Below, in pieces: positions 1 through 7,304 of a DNA stretch of 9,421 nucleotides. The notes under the pieces are model-generated. The model was not told where the DNA came from, ran no database searches, and saw only the letters and a list, made by a program, of their open reading frames with translations. Numbering within the stretch: the first letter of the stretch is position 1; each line of letters starts with the position of its first letter. This stretch comes from Candidatus Aminicenantota bacterium (GTDB taxonomy: Bacteria > Acidobacteriota > Aminicenantia > Aminicenantales > Aminicenantaceae). The stretch is from positions 1 through 9,421 of the forward strand of contig JAUWYH010000045.1 in the NCBI GenBank assembly GCA_030615975.1, given 5' to 3'. The translations under genes and the position numbers were made by a program.

Positions 1-2
1 AA

Positions 3-461
3 ATCACTTCCTTATCAAGTGGGAGAATCTATTATGGAGATATCTACGCCAAAGCCTTCTACATGCTGGGGAAGATTTACGAGCAAAAAGGCGACAAAGC
101 CAAAGCCATAGAGCATTATGAGAAATTCCTCGACCTCTGGAAAGACGCTGACCCTGGTATTGCTGAGGTGGAGGACGCTAAGGAGAGGTTGGCTGTTTTG
201 CAATCCAGTGACTCAGTAACTCAGAAAATCAGAAAAAAATTAAAAAAGGGGCTAAGCTTTTCCCATAGAGTTGAACCGTTCCCTTCCGCTACGGCCCCAA
301 AAGGAAAAGGAGCTTGTCCCCTTTTCATTTTTTCCCCTTGGCCTGTTCGGGGAACAGGCCCTACGCCTTACAAAAAGGTTGAGATTGCCACGCTTTTTTC
401 GAAAGCTCGCAATGACGTTTGGCAGGATGAGATTGCAGTTTTGCTTCGCAGCTCGCATTGA
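3..461 (+). CDS. TPR-repeat protein, C-terminal part only, with repeat-derived tail
   Basis: The frame is open from the left edge of the window, so the start lies outside it. The first 70 or so residues look like a helical TPR unit (AFYMLGKIYEQKGDKAKAIEHYEKF) followed by the tail FLDLWKDADPGIAEVEDAKERL. I associate this tail with the ends of long TPR proteins in Aminicenantes-type genomes, some of which carry N-terminal protein kinase or DNA-binding domains; nothing here shows which. Such proteins usually stop shortly after the ERLAVL position (about nt 200). Here the frame instead continues for some 80 residues of low-plausibility sequence, passing through a poly-lysine stretch and then through palindromic intergenic repeats, to a TGA lying inside a repeat unit (459-461). 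The protein part to about nt 205 is well supported. The tail is probably a consequence of loss of the original stop or insertion of repeats, and may be non-functional. Confidence 0.7.
   Translation: MTSLSSGRIYYGDIYAKAFYMLGKIYEQKGDKAKAIEHYEKFLDLWKDADPGIAEVEDAKERLAVLQSSDSVTQKIRKKLKKGLSFSHRVEPFPSATAPKGKGACPLFIFSPWPVRGTGPTPYKKVEIATLFSKARNDVWQDEIAVLLRSSH
340..360. repeat. Short palindromic repeat, copy 1
   Basis: Perfect nine-base inverted repeat GGCCTGTTC / GAACAGGCC with a three-base GGG loop, followed by CTAC. A nearly identical copy lies at 510-530. Both copies are preceded at some distance by CCCCTTTT. It would form a very stable RNA or DNA hairpin, but no T-run follows, so it is not a typical rho-independent terminator. 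It lies inside the over-extended TPR reading frame. Confidence 0.85.
381..416. repeat. REP-like intergenic palindrome, unit 1 (GAGATTGC...GCAATGAC type)
   Basis: The unit begins GAGATTGCCACG and ends CTCGCAATGAC. The outer arms ATTGC / GCAAT and inner arms GCTTT / AAAGC can pair as an interrupted hairpin. A diverged second unit lies 12 bases downstream at 429-462. Elements with the same ends are familiar as dispersed intergenic palindromes in many bacterial genomes, where they give rise to spurious ORFs. The family assignment is from memory. Confidence 0.7.
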
Positions 462-462
462 C
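429..462. repeat. REP-like intergenic palindrome, unit 2
   Basis: It begins GAGATTGCAG and ends GCTCGCATTGAC, matching the ends of the unit at 381-416 in the same orientation, with a diverged centre containing TTGCTTCGCAGC. The stop codon of the upstream TPR frame lies inside its 3' end, at 459-461. Confidence 0.65.
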
Positions 463-509
463 ACATTTCAAAAAGAAGCCTATCCCCTTTTAACATATTC
501 CACTTATTC

Positions 510-530
510 GGCCTGTTCTGGGAACAGGCC
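510..530. repeat. Short palindromic repeat, copy 2
   Basis: Arms GGCCTGTTC and GAACAGGCC are identical to those at 340-360, with loop TGG instead of GGG, and the following CTAC is shared. The two copies bracket the two REP-like units, so the cluster at about 340-530 may be one composite repeat block. Confidence 0.85.
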
Positions 531-623
531 CTACTAAAAAATTTAACATGAAAAAACCGGAAATTTTTATGTTGCAGAAAAGCGGATATTTTCACGTTGT
601 ATTGACAAAGGCAAAAATCGTAT

Positions 624-652
624 TTGAAAAAGGGAATTCAATTATATATAGT
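624..652 (+). promoter_or_regulatory. Putative sigma70-type promoter for the S9D peptidase gene
   Basis: A -35-like TTGAAA (624-629) and a -10-like TATAGT (647-652) are separated by 17 bases. Transcription would start near 659, giving a leader of about 42 nt before the ATG at 701. A perfect TTGACA also occurs at 602-607 but has no -10 at the right distance. This is a motif match only. Confidence 0.4.
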
Positions 653-700
653 AAATCACTTGCAGGGTGAAATAAATCCTATGATTCAGGAGGGAAAAAC

Positions 701-3100
701 ATGAAAAAAACAATCTTTATCTTTTTCCTGACTCTCATTTTTCTTTCAGCGATCATATTAGCTCAGGAGCCTTATAAGCTCCCGCCCAAAGAAGTGATTG
801 ATATTGTGAACGCACCTCCCCCTTCGCAGGCATTTATATGTCCAACCGGAGATACCATGCTCCTTGTAGAATATGAAGCCATGCCATCCATTGCCTATAT
901 GGCGCAGCCGCTGCTCCGGATTGCCGGGATAAGGATTACACCGAAGTATAACGCCCGCCAGGTGACAACTTTTTATACAGGAATCACTATCAAGGGAGTA
1001 AAAGATGGCTCAACAAAGCGAATCGCTCTGCCCGAAGGAGCAAAGTTCGGTTTCCCTCGATGGTCTTATGATGGTCAATGGTTTGCCTTCACTCGCTATG
1101 CAGATACAGGCGTTGAGCTCTGGGTAGCTGATGTCGAAACCGGAAAAGCAAAAGCTCTCACCGACCCCATAATCAATGCCACTCTAAGCTCTGGTTTTAC
1201 ATGGCTGCCTGACAACCGCCATCTCCTCGTCTACACTATTTTAGAAAACCGCGGAGCGCCTCCAGAAAAACCTGAAGTTCCTATCGGTCCTAATATCCAG
1301 GAGACATCAGGAAAATTTGCAAAGGTATGGACCTACCAAGACCTTTTAAGTACTCCCTATGATGAGAAGTTATTCGAGTATTACACAACATCTCAAATCG
1401 TAGAAATTGATGTTTTCTCCGGAAACAACAAAAAGATTGGAACTCCTGGTATATATCGTTATGCTGATCCTTCCCCGGACGGGAATTTATTCCTCGTTTA
1501 CAAGATAAAAAAACCTTTCTCCTATAGCGTTCCCTACTATTATTTCACCCATACTTTAGAAATATGGGACAGAGACGGCAATCTAATTCATCTTCTGGCA
1601 GATTTGCCTCTGGCGGATGAAGTTCCTATGAGGGGAGTTCCTACTGGACCAAGGTCTGTGGAATGGCGACCTTTTAGGCCAGACACTCTTATCTGGGTTG
1701 AAGCCCTGGATGATGGGGATTCCGAGAAAAAAGTTCCCCACAGGGATAAAATCATGACCCTTTCAGCGCCGTTTAAAGAAGAAGCAAAGGAAGTCCTGAA
1801 AATTCAACATCGGTATCGTGGAGTTGCTTGGCTAAAACCATTAGGAAGTGCTTTTGTGACAGAATACGACTGGAAAAGAAGATGGCGAACCACTTATCTT
1901 GTTGATGTTGACGACACAAGCAAACCTCCGAAGAAAATATTCGACCTCAGCATTCACGATCGCTACAACGACCCTGGATACCCTGTTTTTACGGTCACTC
2001 ACTCAGGAGAATATATCTTATTGCAGGATAAAGACTGGATTTATCTCTCCGGGAGCGGTGCTTCTCCAAAAGGCGATAAGCCTTTCCTTGACAAAATAAA
2101 CATCAAGACAATGGAAAAGAAGCGGCTCTTCCAGTGTGGAGAGAAAAGCTATGAGAGATTCTTAGATTTTTTCGGAAAATCCAGGAAAAAAATCATAACC
2201 AGCTATGAATCCAAAACAGAGCCTCCTAACTATTACCTGTATGACCTGAAATCAAAGAAGAGGAAAGCTCTCAGCGACTACAAAGATCCAACTCCACAGC
2301 TTGCGGGCATGAAAAAAGAACTAATAAAATACGAAAGGGAGGATGGTGTCCCTCTCTCTGGAACGCTCTATCTACCTCCAGATTATAAAGAAGGAGAGAG
2401 GTTACCGCTTGTTATCTGGGCTTATCCTATTGAATACAGTGATCCGGGAACCGCAGGGCAGGTAAGAGGCTCACCCCACAGGTTTACCTTTTTCAGGGGA
2501 ACATCCCGGCTTTTCTTCGTCACACAGGGATACGCAGTCCTCGATGGCGCCCAGATGCCTGTAGTTGGTGACCCAAAAACAATGAATGACACCCTTGTTG
2601 AACAGATTGTGGCCAGTGCAAAAGCAGCCATTGACAAGTTGGATTCTATGGGCATCATCGACCCCAAACGTGTTGGCGTGGGAGGTCACAGCTATGGCGC
2701 TTTTATGACAACCAACCTTCTCGCACACTGCGACCTTTTTGCATCCGGTATCGCCCGAAGCGGAGCTTTCAACAGAACTCTGACACCATTCGGATTCCAG
2801 AGCGAACGAAGAACTCTCTGGGAAGCACCGGAGATTTATTTCAAAGTATCCCCCTTTATGCATGCCCACAAAATCAACGAACCTATTCTCCTTATCCACG
2901 GAGAAGCAGACAACAATTCCGGAACCTTTCCTATCCAGTCGCGACGCCTTTTTCATGCCTTAAAAGGGCATGGAGCTATTGCCAGACTTGTCATGCTCCC
3001 CAATGAAAGCCATGGCTACAGAGCCAAAGAGACCATCCTTCATGTGCTTGCCGAGATGATTGAGTGGTTCGATAAGTACGTGAAAAACCGTAAAGAATAA
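701..3100 (+). CDS. Exported S9D-family (glutamyl endopeptidase-like) serine peptidase
   Basis: A 799-residue protein of the prolyl oligopeptidase clan. Residues 1-21 form a signal peptide (Lys-Lys, a long hydrophobic core, cleavage likely at ILA|QEP), so it should act outside the cytoplasm. Residues from about 45 to 530 form a beta-propeller region. Residues 537-799 are the alpha/beta-hydrolase domain. The triad is visible: Ser664 in GGHSYGAFM, Asp737 in HGEADNN and His771 in ESHGY. Several stretches match plant chloroplast glutamyl endopeptidase (S9D) as I remember it: AGQVRGSP, the segment GIARSGAFNRTLTPFGFQ, and the length. That suggests cleavage after acidic residues, although substrate preference is an inference. 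The start is set by AGGAGGG at 688-694, six bases before the ATG, and by the signal peptide. A second S9 peptidase follows 174 bases downstream with its own ribosome site. No obvious terminator separates them, so co-transcription is possible. Confidence 0.93.
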   Translation: MKKTIFIFFLTLIFLSAIILAQEPYKLPPKEVIDIVNAPPPSQAFICPTGDTMLLVEYEAMPSIAYMAQPLLRIAGIRITPKYNARQVTTFYTGITIKGVKDGSTKRIALPEGAKFGFPRWSYDGQWFAFTRYADTGVELWVADVETGKAKALTDPIINATLSSGFTWLPDNRHLLVYTILENRGAPPEKPEVPIGPNIQETSGKFAKVWTYQDLLSTPYDEKLFEYYTTSQIVEIDVFSGNNKKIGTPGIYRYADPSPDGNLFLVYKIKKPFSYSVPYYYFTHTLEIWDRDGNLIHLLADLPLADEVPMRGVPTGPRSVEWRPFRPDTLIWVEALDDGDSEKKVPHRDKIMTLSAPFKEEAKEVLKIQHRYRGVAWLKPLGSAFVTEYDWKRRWRTTYLVDVDDTSKPPKKIFDLSIHDRYNDPGYPVFTVTHSGEYILLQDKDWIYLSGSGASPKGDKPFLDKINIKTMEKKRLFQCGEKSYERFLDFFGKSRKKIITSYESKTEPPNYYLYDLKSKKRKALSDYKDPTPQLAGMKKELIKYEREDGVPLSGTLYLPPDYKEGERLPLVIWAYPIEYSDPGTAGQVRGSPHRFTFFRGTSRLFFVTQGYAVLDGAQMPVVGDPKTMNDTLVEQIVASAKAAIDKLDSMGIIDPKRVGVGGHSYGAFMTTNLLAHCDLFASGIARSGAFNRTLTPFGFQSERRTLWEAPEIYFKVSPFMHAHKINEPILLIHGEADNNSGTFPIQSRRLFHALKGHGAIARLVMLPNESHGYRAKETILHVLAEMIEWFDKYVKNRKE

Positions 3101-3274
3101 ATTGTAAGCAGTATACCGCAAACGAGAAGCAGAAAACAGTTATCAGCTATCATGGATCACAAAAGAAGCAAGACAAAGAGAGGAAAACTAAAGGGCAAGG
3201 CACATAAAAGGAAAAACGATATAATCATACAACTTTAGGACAAAGTCGATTATTCAATTGATAGAGGAGGAAAA

Positions 3275-5908
3275 ATGAAAAACAAAATATTTCAATCATT
3301 CATGATCAGCTTATTTTTATTGTTCATAACCACTTCAGTAGGGATCGGCAAAACCCAGGAAGTACAGAAGAAAACCACAGAGCTTTCTATCACTTCATGG
3401 CTGCTGCTTGGACCCTTTCCGACACCGCTTCCTGCATTGCATAAAGAAAATAAGAAGGAATCCGTTGTCAAAGATTTACTGAAATTCAAAGAGATCGACA
3501 TTTCCAAGTTAAAACCTGAAGCAGAAACCTCTTTCAAATGGCATGATGGTCATTTAGCGAATTGGAAAGAAATAAAAGCAGAAGAAAATAGCATAAAGCT
3601 CTCTGGAGACGATGTTAACCCTACAATCGCTTACCTCGGTGTTTACGTTGATATAAAAAGGTGGACAGAAGCAAAAGTTTCTTTAAAAAGCCCCCAAGCC
3701 ATTCGAATTTGGCTTGATGGAGAAGTGGTCGCCACTAAAGCCAAAGTCGACTCGACTGAGAAGGAAAAGACTTCAGTCAAAGGAAGAAAAGTGTCGGCTG
3801 ATTTAAAACTCGAAACAGGAAAACACCTACTCCTTGTAAAAACTGTTTTTGATCCAAGCTTAAATTCAGAATGGACTTTAAAAGGAGTTCTTTCCTTTGA
3901 GGAAAAATTCGCCTCACCGCCTCCAGCATTCACTTTATCCGCTGAAAAACAGATGGCAATCACCCACCTCCTTGATGGTTCGAAGGTCGTAGGTATTTCT
4001 GTCTCTCCCGATGGAACACTAGCCGCACTTTCAATACGAAAAACTCTCCCTCCCAGCGATGATTCTGAAAGCTGGGTGGAAATGTACAGAGTTGCTGACG
4101 GCCGGCTTATCCAGACCTATCGCGGAGGCACCTCGATATCAAGAGTCAATTGGGCTCCAATCGGGAAAAAATTCTCCTACATAACCCGTAAAAAATCTGA
4201 AGGGACCATATGGATTGTGGACCTAAAAACCGGCACATCTTTTCCCCTCCTCGAAAACATAAAAAATTTAGGAAAACATGTCTGGTCTCCGGACGCAAGC
4301 TTTATTTTATATTCTGTAACTGAGAAAGGAAGAAAGGATAAATCCGGAGTAAAAAGATTCAAGAATCTGGCAGATAGACAGCCGCAGTGGCGAGACAAAA
4401 GTTATCTCTACAAAGTCAGCGTTCCTGAGGGAGTCTCTCAGAGGCTTACGGCCGGAGAATTTTCGACATTTTTAAACAGCATCAGCCCGGATGGAAAAAA
4501 ACTTCTGTTCACCCGCTCTATGGTTGATTATTCGGAGCGGCCTTATTCAAAGACCGAGCTCTTTTCCCTTAACCTTGAAACACTGGAAACGCAATTAATC
4601 TGGAAAGGAAAATGGTTTGGCCGCGCTCAGTGGAGTCCACAAGGGAAAAAACTTCTGATTCTTGGATGCCCTTCTGCATTCGGAGATAAAGGAGTCAATG
4701 TTCCAAAAGATCTTATCCCCAATGAATATGACTATCAGGCATACCTTTTCGATCTCAAGACGAAAAAAGTGGAGCCTATCACTAAAAATTTTGATCCTTC
4801 CATCAATCAGGCCCTTTGGAGCAAAACAGAAAACTGCATCTACTTTACTACCACAGATCGCTCCTACCGCCATCTCTACAGGTATGACCTGGATAAAAAG
4901 AAATTCTCTCTTATCGAGTGCGGAGTAGAAGTCATCGGGCGGCTTGATATTGCCGACAAAAATCCGATTGCCGTCTATACAGGCTCAAGCGCATCTTCTC
5001 CTCCAAAAGCTTTTGTCATAAACCTCAAAAATAAAAAATTCCGTATTCTTCAGGACCCAGGAAAAAAGGATTTTGGAAAGGTGAGATTTGGCAACGTCGA
5101 ACAGTGGACGTTTAAAAACAAAAGAGGCACTGAAATCAAAGGCCGAGTTTATTATCCCCCTGATTTTGACTCCACAAAAAAATATCCGTGTTTCGTTTAC
5201 TACTACGGAGGGACCACCCCTGTAACTCGCGATTTCGGTGGGCGTTACCCCAAGAATCTATACGCAGCCCAGGGTTATGTAGTCTATGTTCTTCAACCCA
5301 GCGGAGCCATTGGATTTGGTCAAAAATTCTCTGCTCTTCATGTCAACGATTGGGGCATTATTGTCGCCGACGAGATCATAAATGGAGTTAAAAAATTTCT
5401 TGAAGCTCACCCCTTTGTCGACCCTCAAAGAGTAGGTTGTATCGGGGCCTCTTACGGCGGATTCATGACAATGCTCCTCCTCACGCGAACCGACATCTTT
5501 GCAGCCGGCGTTGCCCATGCCGGAATCAGTTCTATTTCGAGCTACTGGGGAGAAGGATATTGGGGCTACGGCTACAACGCCATTGCTGCCGCCAACAGCT
5601 TCCCCTGGAACCGGAAAGACATCTATGTCAATCAAAGCGCACTTTTCCATGCTGATAAAATCACAACCCCTCTTCTTCTTCTCCATGGCTCAGTTGATAC
5701 AAATGTTCCTCCAGGCGAGAGCACCCAACTGTACACAGCCTTAAAAATTCTCGGCAGGGAAGTGGAATATATCCAGATATTCGACCAGAATCACCACATC
5801 ATGACCTATAACAAGAGAATTCTCTGGACTAAAACCATAATGGCCTGGTATGACAGATGGCTTAAAGGCCAGGCGGAATGGTGGAATGATCTTTATCCAG
5901 CTAAATAG
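3275..5908 (+). CDS. Exported S9-family oligopeptidase (DPP/acylaminoacyl-peptidase-like) with extra N-terminal domain
   Basis: An 877-residue serine peptidase. A signal peptide covers about residues 1-25. Residues 35-215 form a beta-rich, non-catalytic domain (SWLLLGPFPTP, RIWLDGEVV, GKHLLLVKTVF) that reads like a galactose-binding or PA14-type module. Residues 225-600 are a WD40/PD40-like propeller with repeated SPDG, WAPIGKK and WSPQGKK motifs. Residues 608-877 are the alpha/beta-hydrolase domain with Ser726 in GASYGGFM, Asp808 in HGSVDTNVP and His840 in DQNHHI. The usual residue after the catalytic His is Gly; here it is His841. AGGAGG at 3265-3270, four bases before the ATG, fixes the start. 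A TATAAT at 3220-3225 has no good -35 partner. With the S9D gene upstream it makes a pair of exported peptidases, probably for peptide scavenging (inference). The exact S9 subfamily (A, B or C) is not certain. Confidence 0.92.
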   Translation: MKNKIFQSFMISLFLLFITTSVGIGKTQEVQKKTTELSITSWLLLGPFPTPLPALHKENKKESVVKDLLKFKEIDISKLKPEAETSFKWHDGHLANWKEIKAEENSIKLSGDDVNPTIAYLGVYVDIKRWTEAKVSLKSPQAIRIWLDGEVVATKAKVDSTEKEKTSVKGRKVSADLKLETGKHLLLVKTVFDPSLNSEWTLKGVLSFEEKFASPPPAFTLSAEKQMAITHLLDGSKVVGISVSPDGTLAALSIRKTLPPSDDSESWVEMYRVADGRLIQTYRGGTSISRVNWAPIGKKFSYITRKKSEGTIWIVDLKTGTSFPLLENIKNLGKHVWSPDASFILYSVTEKGRKDKSGVKRFKNLADRQPQWRDKSYLYKVSVPEGVSQRLTAGEFSTFLNSISPDGKKLLFTRSMVDYSERPYSKTELFSLNLETLETQLIWKGKWFGRAQWSPQGKKLLILGCPSAFGDKGVNVPKDLIPNEYDYQAYLFDLKTKKVEPITKNFDPSINQALWSKTENCIYFTTTDRSYRHLYRYDLDKKKFSLIECGVEVIGRLDIADKNPIAVYTGSSASSPPKAFVINLKNKKFRILQDPGKKDFGKVRFGNVEQWTFKNKRGTEIKGRVYYPPDFDSTKKYPCFVYYYGGTTPVTRDFGGRYPKNLYAAQGYVVYVLQPSGAIGFGQKFSALHVNDWGIIVADEIINGVKKFLEAHPFVDPQRVGCIGASYGGFMTMLLLTRTDIFAAGVAHAGISSISSYWGEGYWGYGYNAIAAANSFPWNRKDIYVNQSALFHADKITTPLLLLHGSVDTNVPPGESTQLYTALKILGREVEYIQIFDQNHHIMTYNKRILWTKTIMAWYDRWLKGQAEWWNDLYPAK

Positions 5909-5948
5909 AAAAAATTCTTATAGTTGAATAGAAGCATATTTTTTCTAT
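5905..5948. repeat. AT-rich inverted repeat at the 3' end of the S9 peptidase gene
   Basis: Perfect 11-base arms (5905-5915, ATAGAAAAAAT; 5938-5948, its reverse complement) with a 22-base loop. The left arm includes the stop codon at 5906-5908, so the hairpin would form right at the end of the message. It is AT-only apart from one G-C pair, hence weak. It could be a 3' processing or termination signal, or a chance result of A/T tracts. Confidence 0.4.
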
Positions 5949-5956
5949 GATAAAAA

Positions 5957-6016
5957 AATGTCTTTGGGAATGACTTCGCTCCCGTTCAGATTTTTCACGC
6001 CATTCCCAAAGACATT
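5957..6016. repeat. Perfect 16-bp inverted repeat, 28-base loop
   Basis: Left arm AATGTCTTTGGGAATG (5957-5972) and right arm CATTCCCAAAGACATT (6001-6016) are exact reverse complements. An RNA copy would form a strong hairpin at the end of the S9 peptidase transcript. No U-run follows the right arm, so it is not a canonical rho-independent terminator. It could be a transcript-stabilising hairpin or a dispersed palindromic element; its arms are unrelated to the GGCCTGTTC repeats at 340-530. Confidence 0.8.
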
Positions 6017-6095
6017 AAAAGTACAATCATGTATCACGGAAAAAAAGATGTTTACGTTGAATTTTTAATTTTTTTGATTTAGGATTTTACTTAAA

Positions 6096-6634
6096 ATGAT
6101 AAATCCAGAATGTGCCAAATGTAAACCCAAATATTGCTCACAAGGAATAACCGAGGAATCTCTCCTCCCATCTTTTTGCCCAATAAAAAACTTTAAGAGC
6201 TTAATAAAGAAAGCCACAAAAAAATACAGAAGCAAAGAAATCCAGCCTTTCTATCTCAACTCTGCCCTGATTGAAAAAGAAAGCTATGAAAAAAAAGCTG
6301 CCAGGGAAGAAGGGAAAACTGTGCCTGTGAGGCCAAGGATTAGAGAAGTTGTGGAGTTTGCAAAAAAAATTGGAGTCAAAAAAATCGGTTTGTCCTTCTG
6401 CAGCGGACTCAGCGATGAGGCAGCCAGGGCAAACTCAATACTGGAGAAACACGGCTTTGAGATTTGTTCGGCAATTTGCTGCTGTGGAAGCATCGACAAG
6501 AGCGAGTAGGACATGATATGCTTTTTACCATGAACTCCAATGTACCAGTCACGACTCTTATTGTTAAAGACCGTTTTACAGGCCACAACCCCATTGTGAG
6601 TCTCTATACGAAATATCATAAAGATATCGTTTAA
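6096..6634 (+). pseudogene. DUF1847-family metal-binding protein gene, internally deleted and frameshifted
   Basis: The frame from the ATG at 6096 encodes 137 residues. It has an N-terminal cysteine cluster (CAKCKPKYC, later FCPI), the helix EVVEFAKKIGVKKIGLSFCSGLSDEA, and the segment ILEKHGFEICSAICCCGSIDKSE, all as in DUF1847 (PF08901) proteins as I remember them. It meets TAG at 6507-6509. Immediately beyond, in the -1 frame, 6509-6634 encodes the family's C-terminus: GHDMLF, PVTTLIVKDRFTGHNP and SLYTKYHKDIV before TAA. Normal members run to roughly 200 or more residues. The part between SIDK and VGHD, about 40 residues including a conserved CNP motif, is absent here. A deletion of about 120 nt that is not a multiple of three explains both observations. 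No slippery site is visible at the junction, so programmed frameshifting is unlikely. The ribosome site before 6096 is weak. The family's function is unknown; the cysteines suggest metal binding. Confidence 0.8.
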
Positions 6635-6661
6635 AGAAATTAATATTTTAAGGAGGGAAAT

Positions 6662-7216
6662 TTGAAAAAAATATCTTTAACCTTACTCCTAACAATTTTT
6701 ATTGTGTGTTTAGCTACGGGAAATCAAAAAGAGAACACTGAAAAGAAAGCTATCTCACTCAAGGAAGTTTCTTCTTTCACTTATTGCTGTATCCGGCATA
6801 AAGGGCCTTATACAGAAATCGAACAAATCATAAGGCAGCTGATGCATACATCTCAAAGCCAAAACATCTTTCCGGGAGGGCCTCTATTTGGGATCTATTA
6901 CAACAATCCAGACGAAGTGACTCAAGAAGATTTGGAATGGGAAATAGGATTTCCTGTTACACCTCAAGTTATGCCCCAGGCCCCTCTTGAAAAAAAACAA
7001 TGGAATTTCACCCTTGTCGTCTCAACCTTTCATATCGGCCCATATGAAAAAACTGGAGAAACCATCTCTAAGATTTTCAAATGGATGGAAGCGAATGGCC
7101 TTGTTCAGTCTGGGCCGCTGTTAGAAAAATACCTCACTATGCCGACTCCAGACACAAAGCCTGAGGATCTGAAGTCCGAGATCTGGATCCCGTGTCAAAA
7201 ACAGAAAACTCTCTAG
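6662..7216 (+). CDS. Exported GyrI-like / AraC effector-binding-fold protein
   Basis: A 184-residue protein with a signal peptide (residues 1-20, cleavage probably at ATG|NQ; Cys16 is not in a good lipobox). Two related halves follow, as in the duplicated SHS2 folds of GyrI, SOUL and AraC effector-binding domains. Half one, about 33-100, has RHKGPYTEIEQ, PGGPLFGIYYNNP and LEWEIGFPV. Half two, about 112-178, has STFHIGPYEKTGETI, SGPLLEKY and LKSEIWIPC. Glu94 in the EWEIGFPV strand matches the acidic residue that contacts cationic ligands in this fold. Most relatives are cytoplasmic multidrug-sensing or DNA-gyrase-inhibitor proteins, so export suggests a small-molecule binding role in the periplasm (inference). 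The start is TTG, four bases after a strong AGGAGGG (6651-6657). The gene begins 27 bases after the DUF1847 remnant and converges with the next gene. Confidence 0.8.
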   Translation: MKKISLTLLLTIFIVCLATGNQKENTEKKAISLKEVSSFTYCCIRHKGPYTEIEQIIRQLMHTSQSQNIFPGGPLFGIYYNNPDEVTQEDLEWEIGFPVTPQVMPQAPLEKKQWNFTLVVSTFHIGPYEKTGETISKIFKWMEANGLVQSGPLLEKYLTMPTPDTKPEDLKSEIWIPCQKQKTL

Positions 7217-7304
7217 AATGTCAGCATAGCGCTGATCCTAAGTCATAATCTATTCCCCATTTTGCATAAAATATTTATCAGTCCTCTATTTTTTTAAAAA
7301 ATTC

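Noticed and set aside
252..595. Several overlapping open frames on both strands in the repeat cluster
   Set aside because: They are translations of palindromic repeats of the kind that commonly produce spurious ORFs; none has a ribosome site or a recognisable domain.
3220..3225. Perfect TATAAT upstream of the second peptidase gene
   Set aside because: No acceptable -35 box at 16-18 bases and no extended -10, so an independent promoter cannot be supported.
3152..3238. 28-codon, very Lys/Arg-rich ORF between the two peptidase genes
   Set aside because: No ribosome site, and an A-rich intergenic strand yields Lys/Arg codons by chance.
6501..6520. Programmed -1 frameshift joining the two DUF1847 parts
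   Set aside because: No slippery heptamer or downstream structure is visible, and the missing conserved block would remain missing even after frameshifting.
7217..7304. Small TCAGC/GCTGA hairpin and T/A tract between the converging genes as a terminator
   Set aside because: The stem is only five bp and lies far from the T-run near 7288; it does not make a credible rho-independent terminator.
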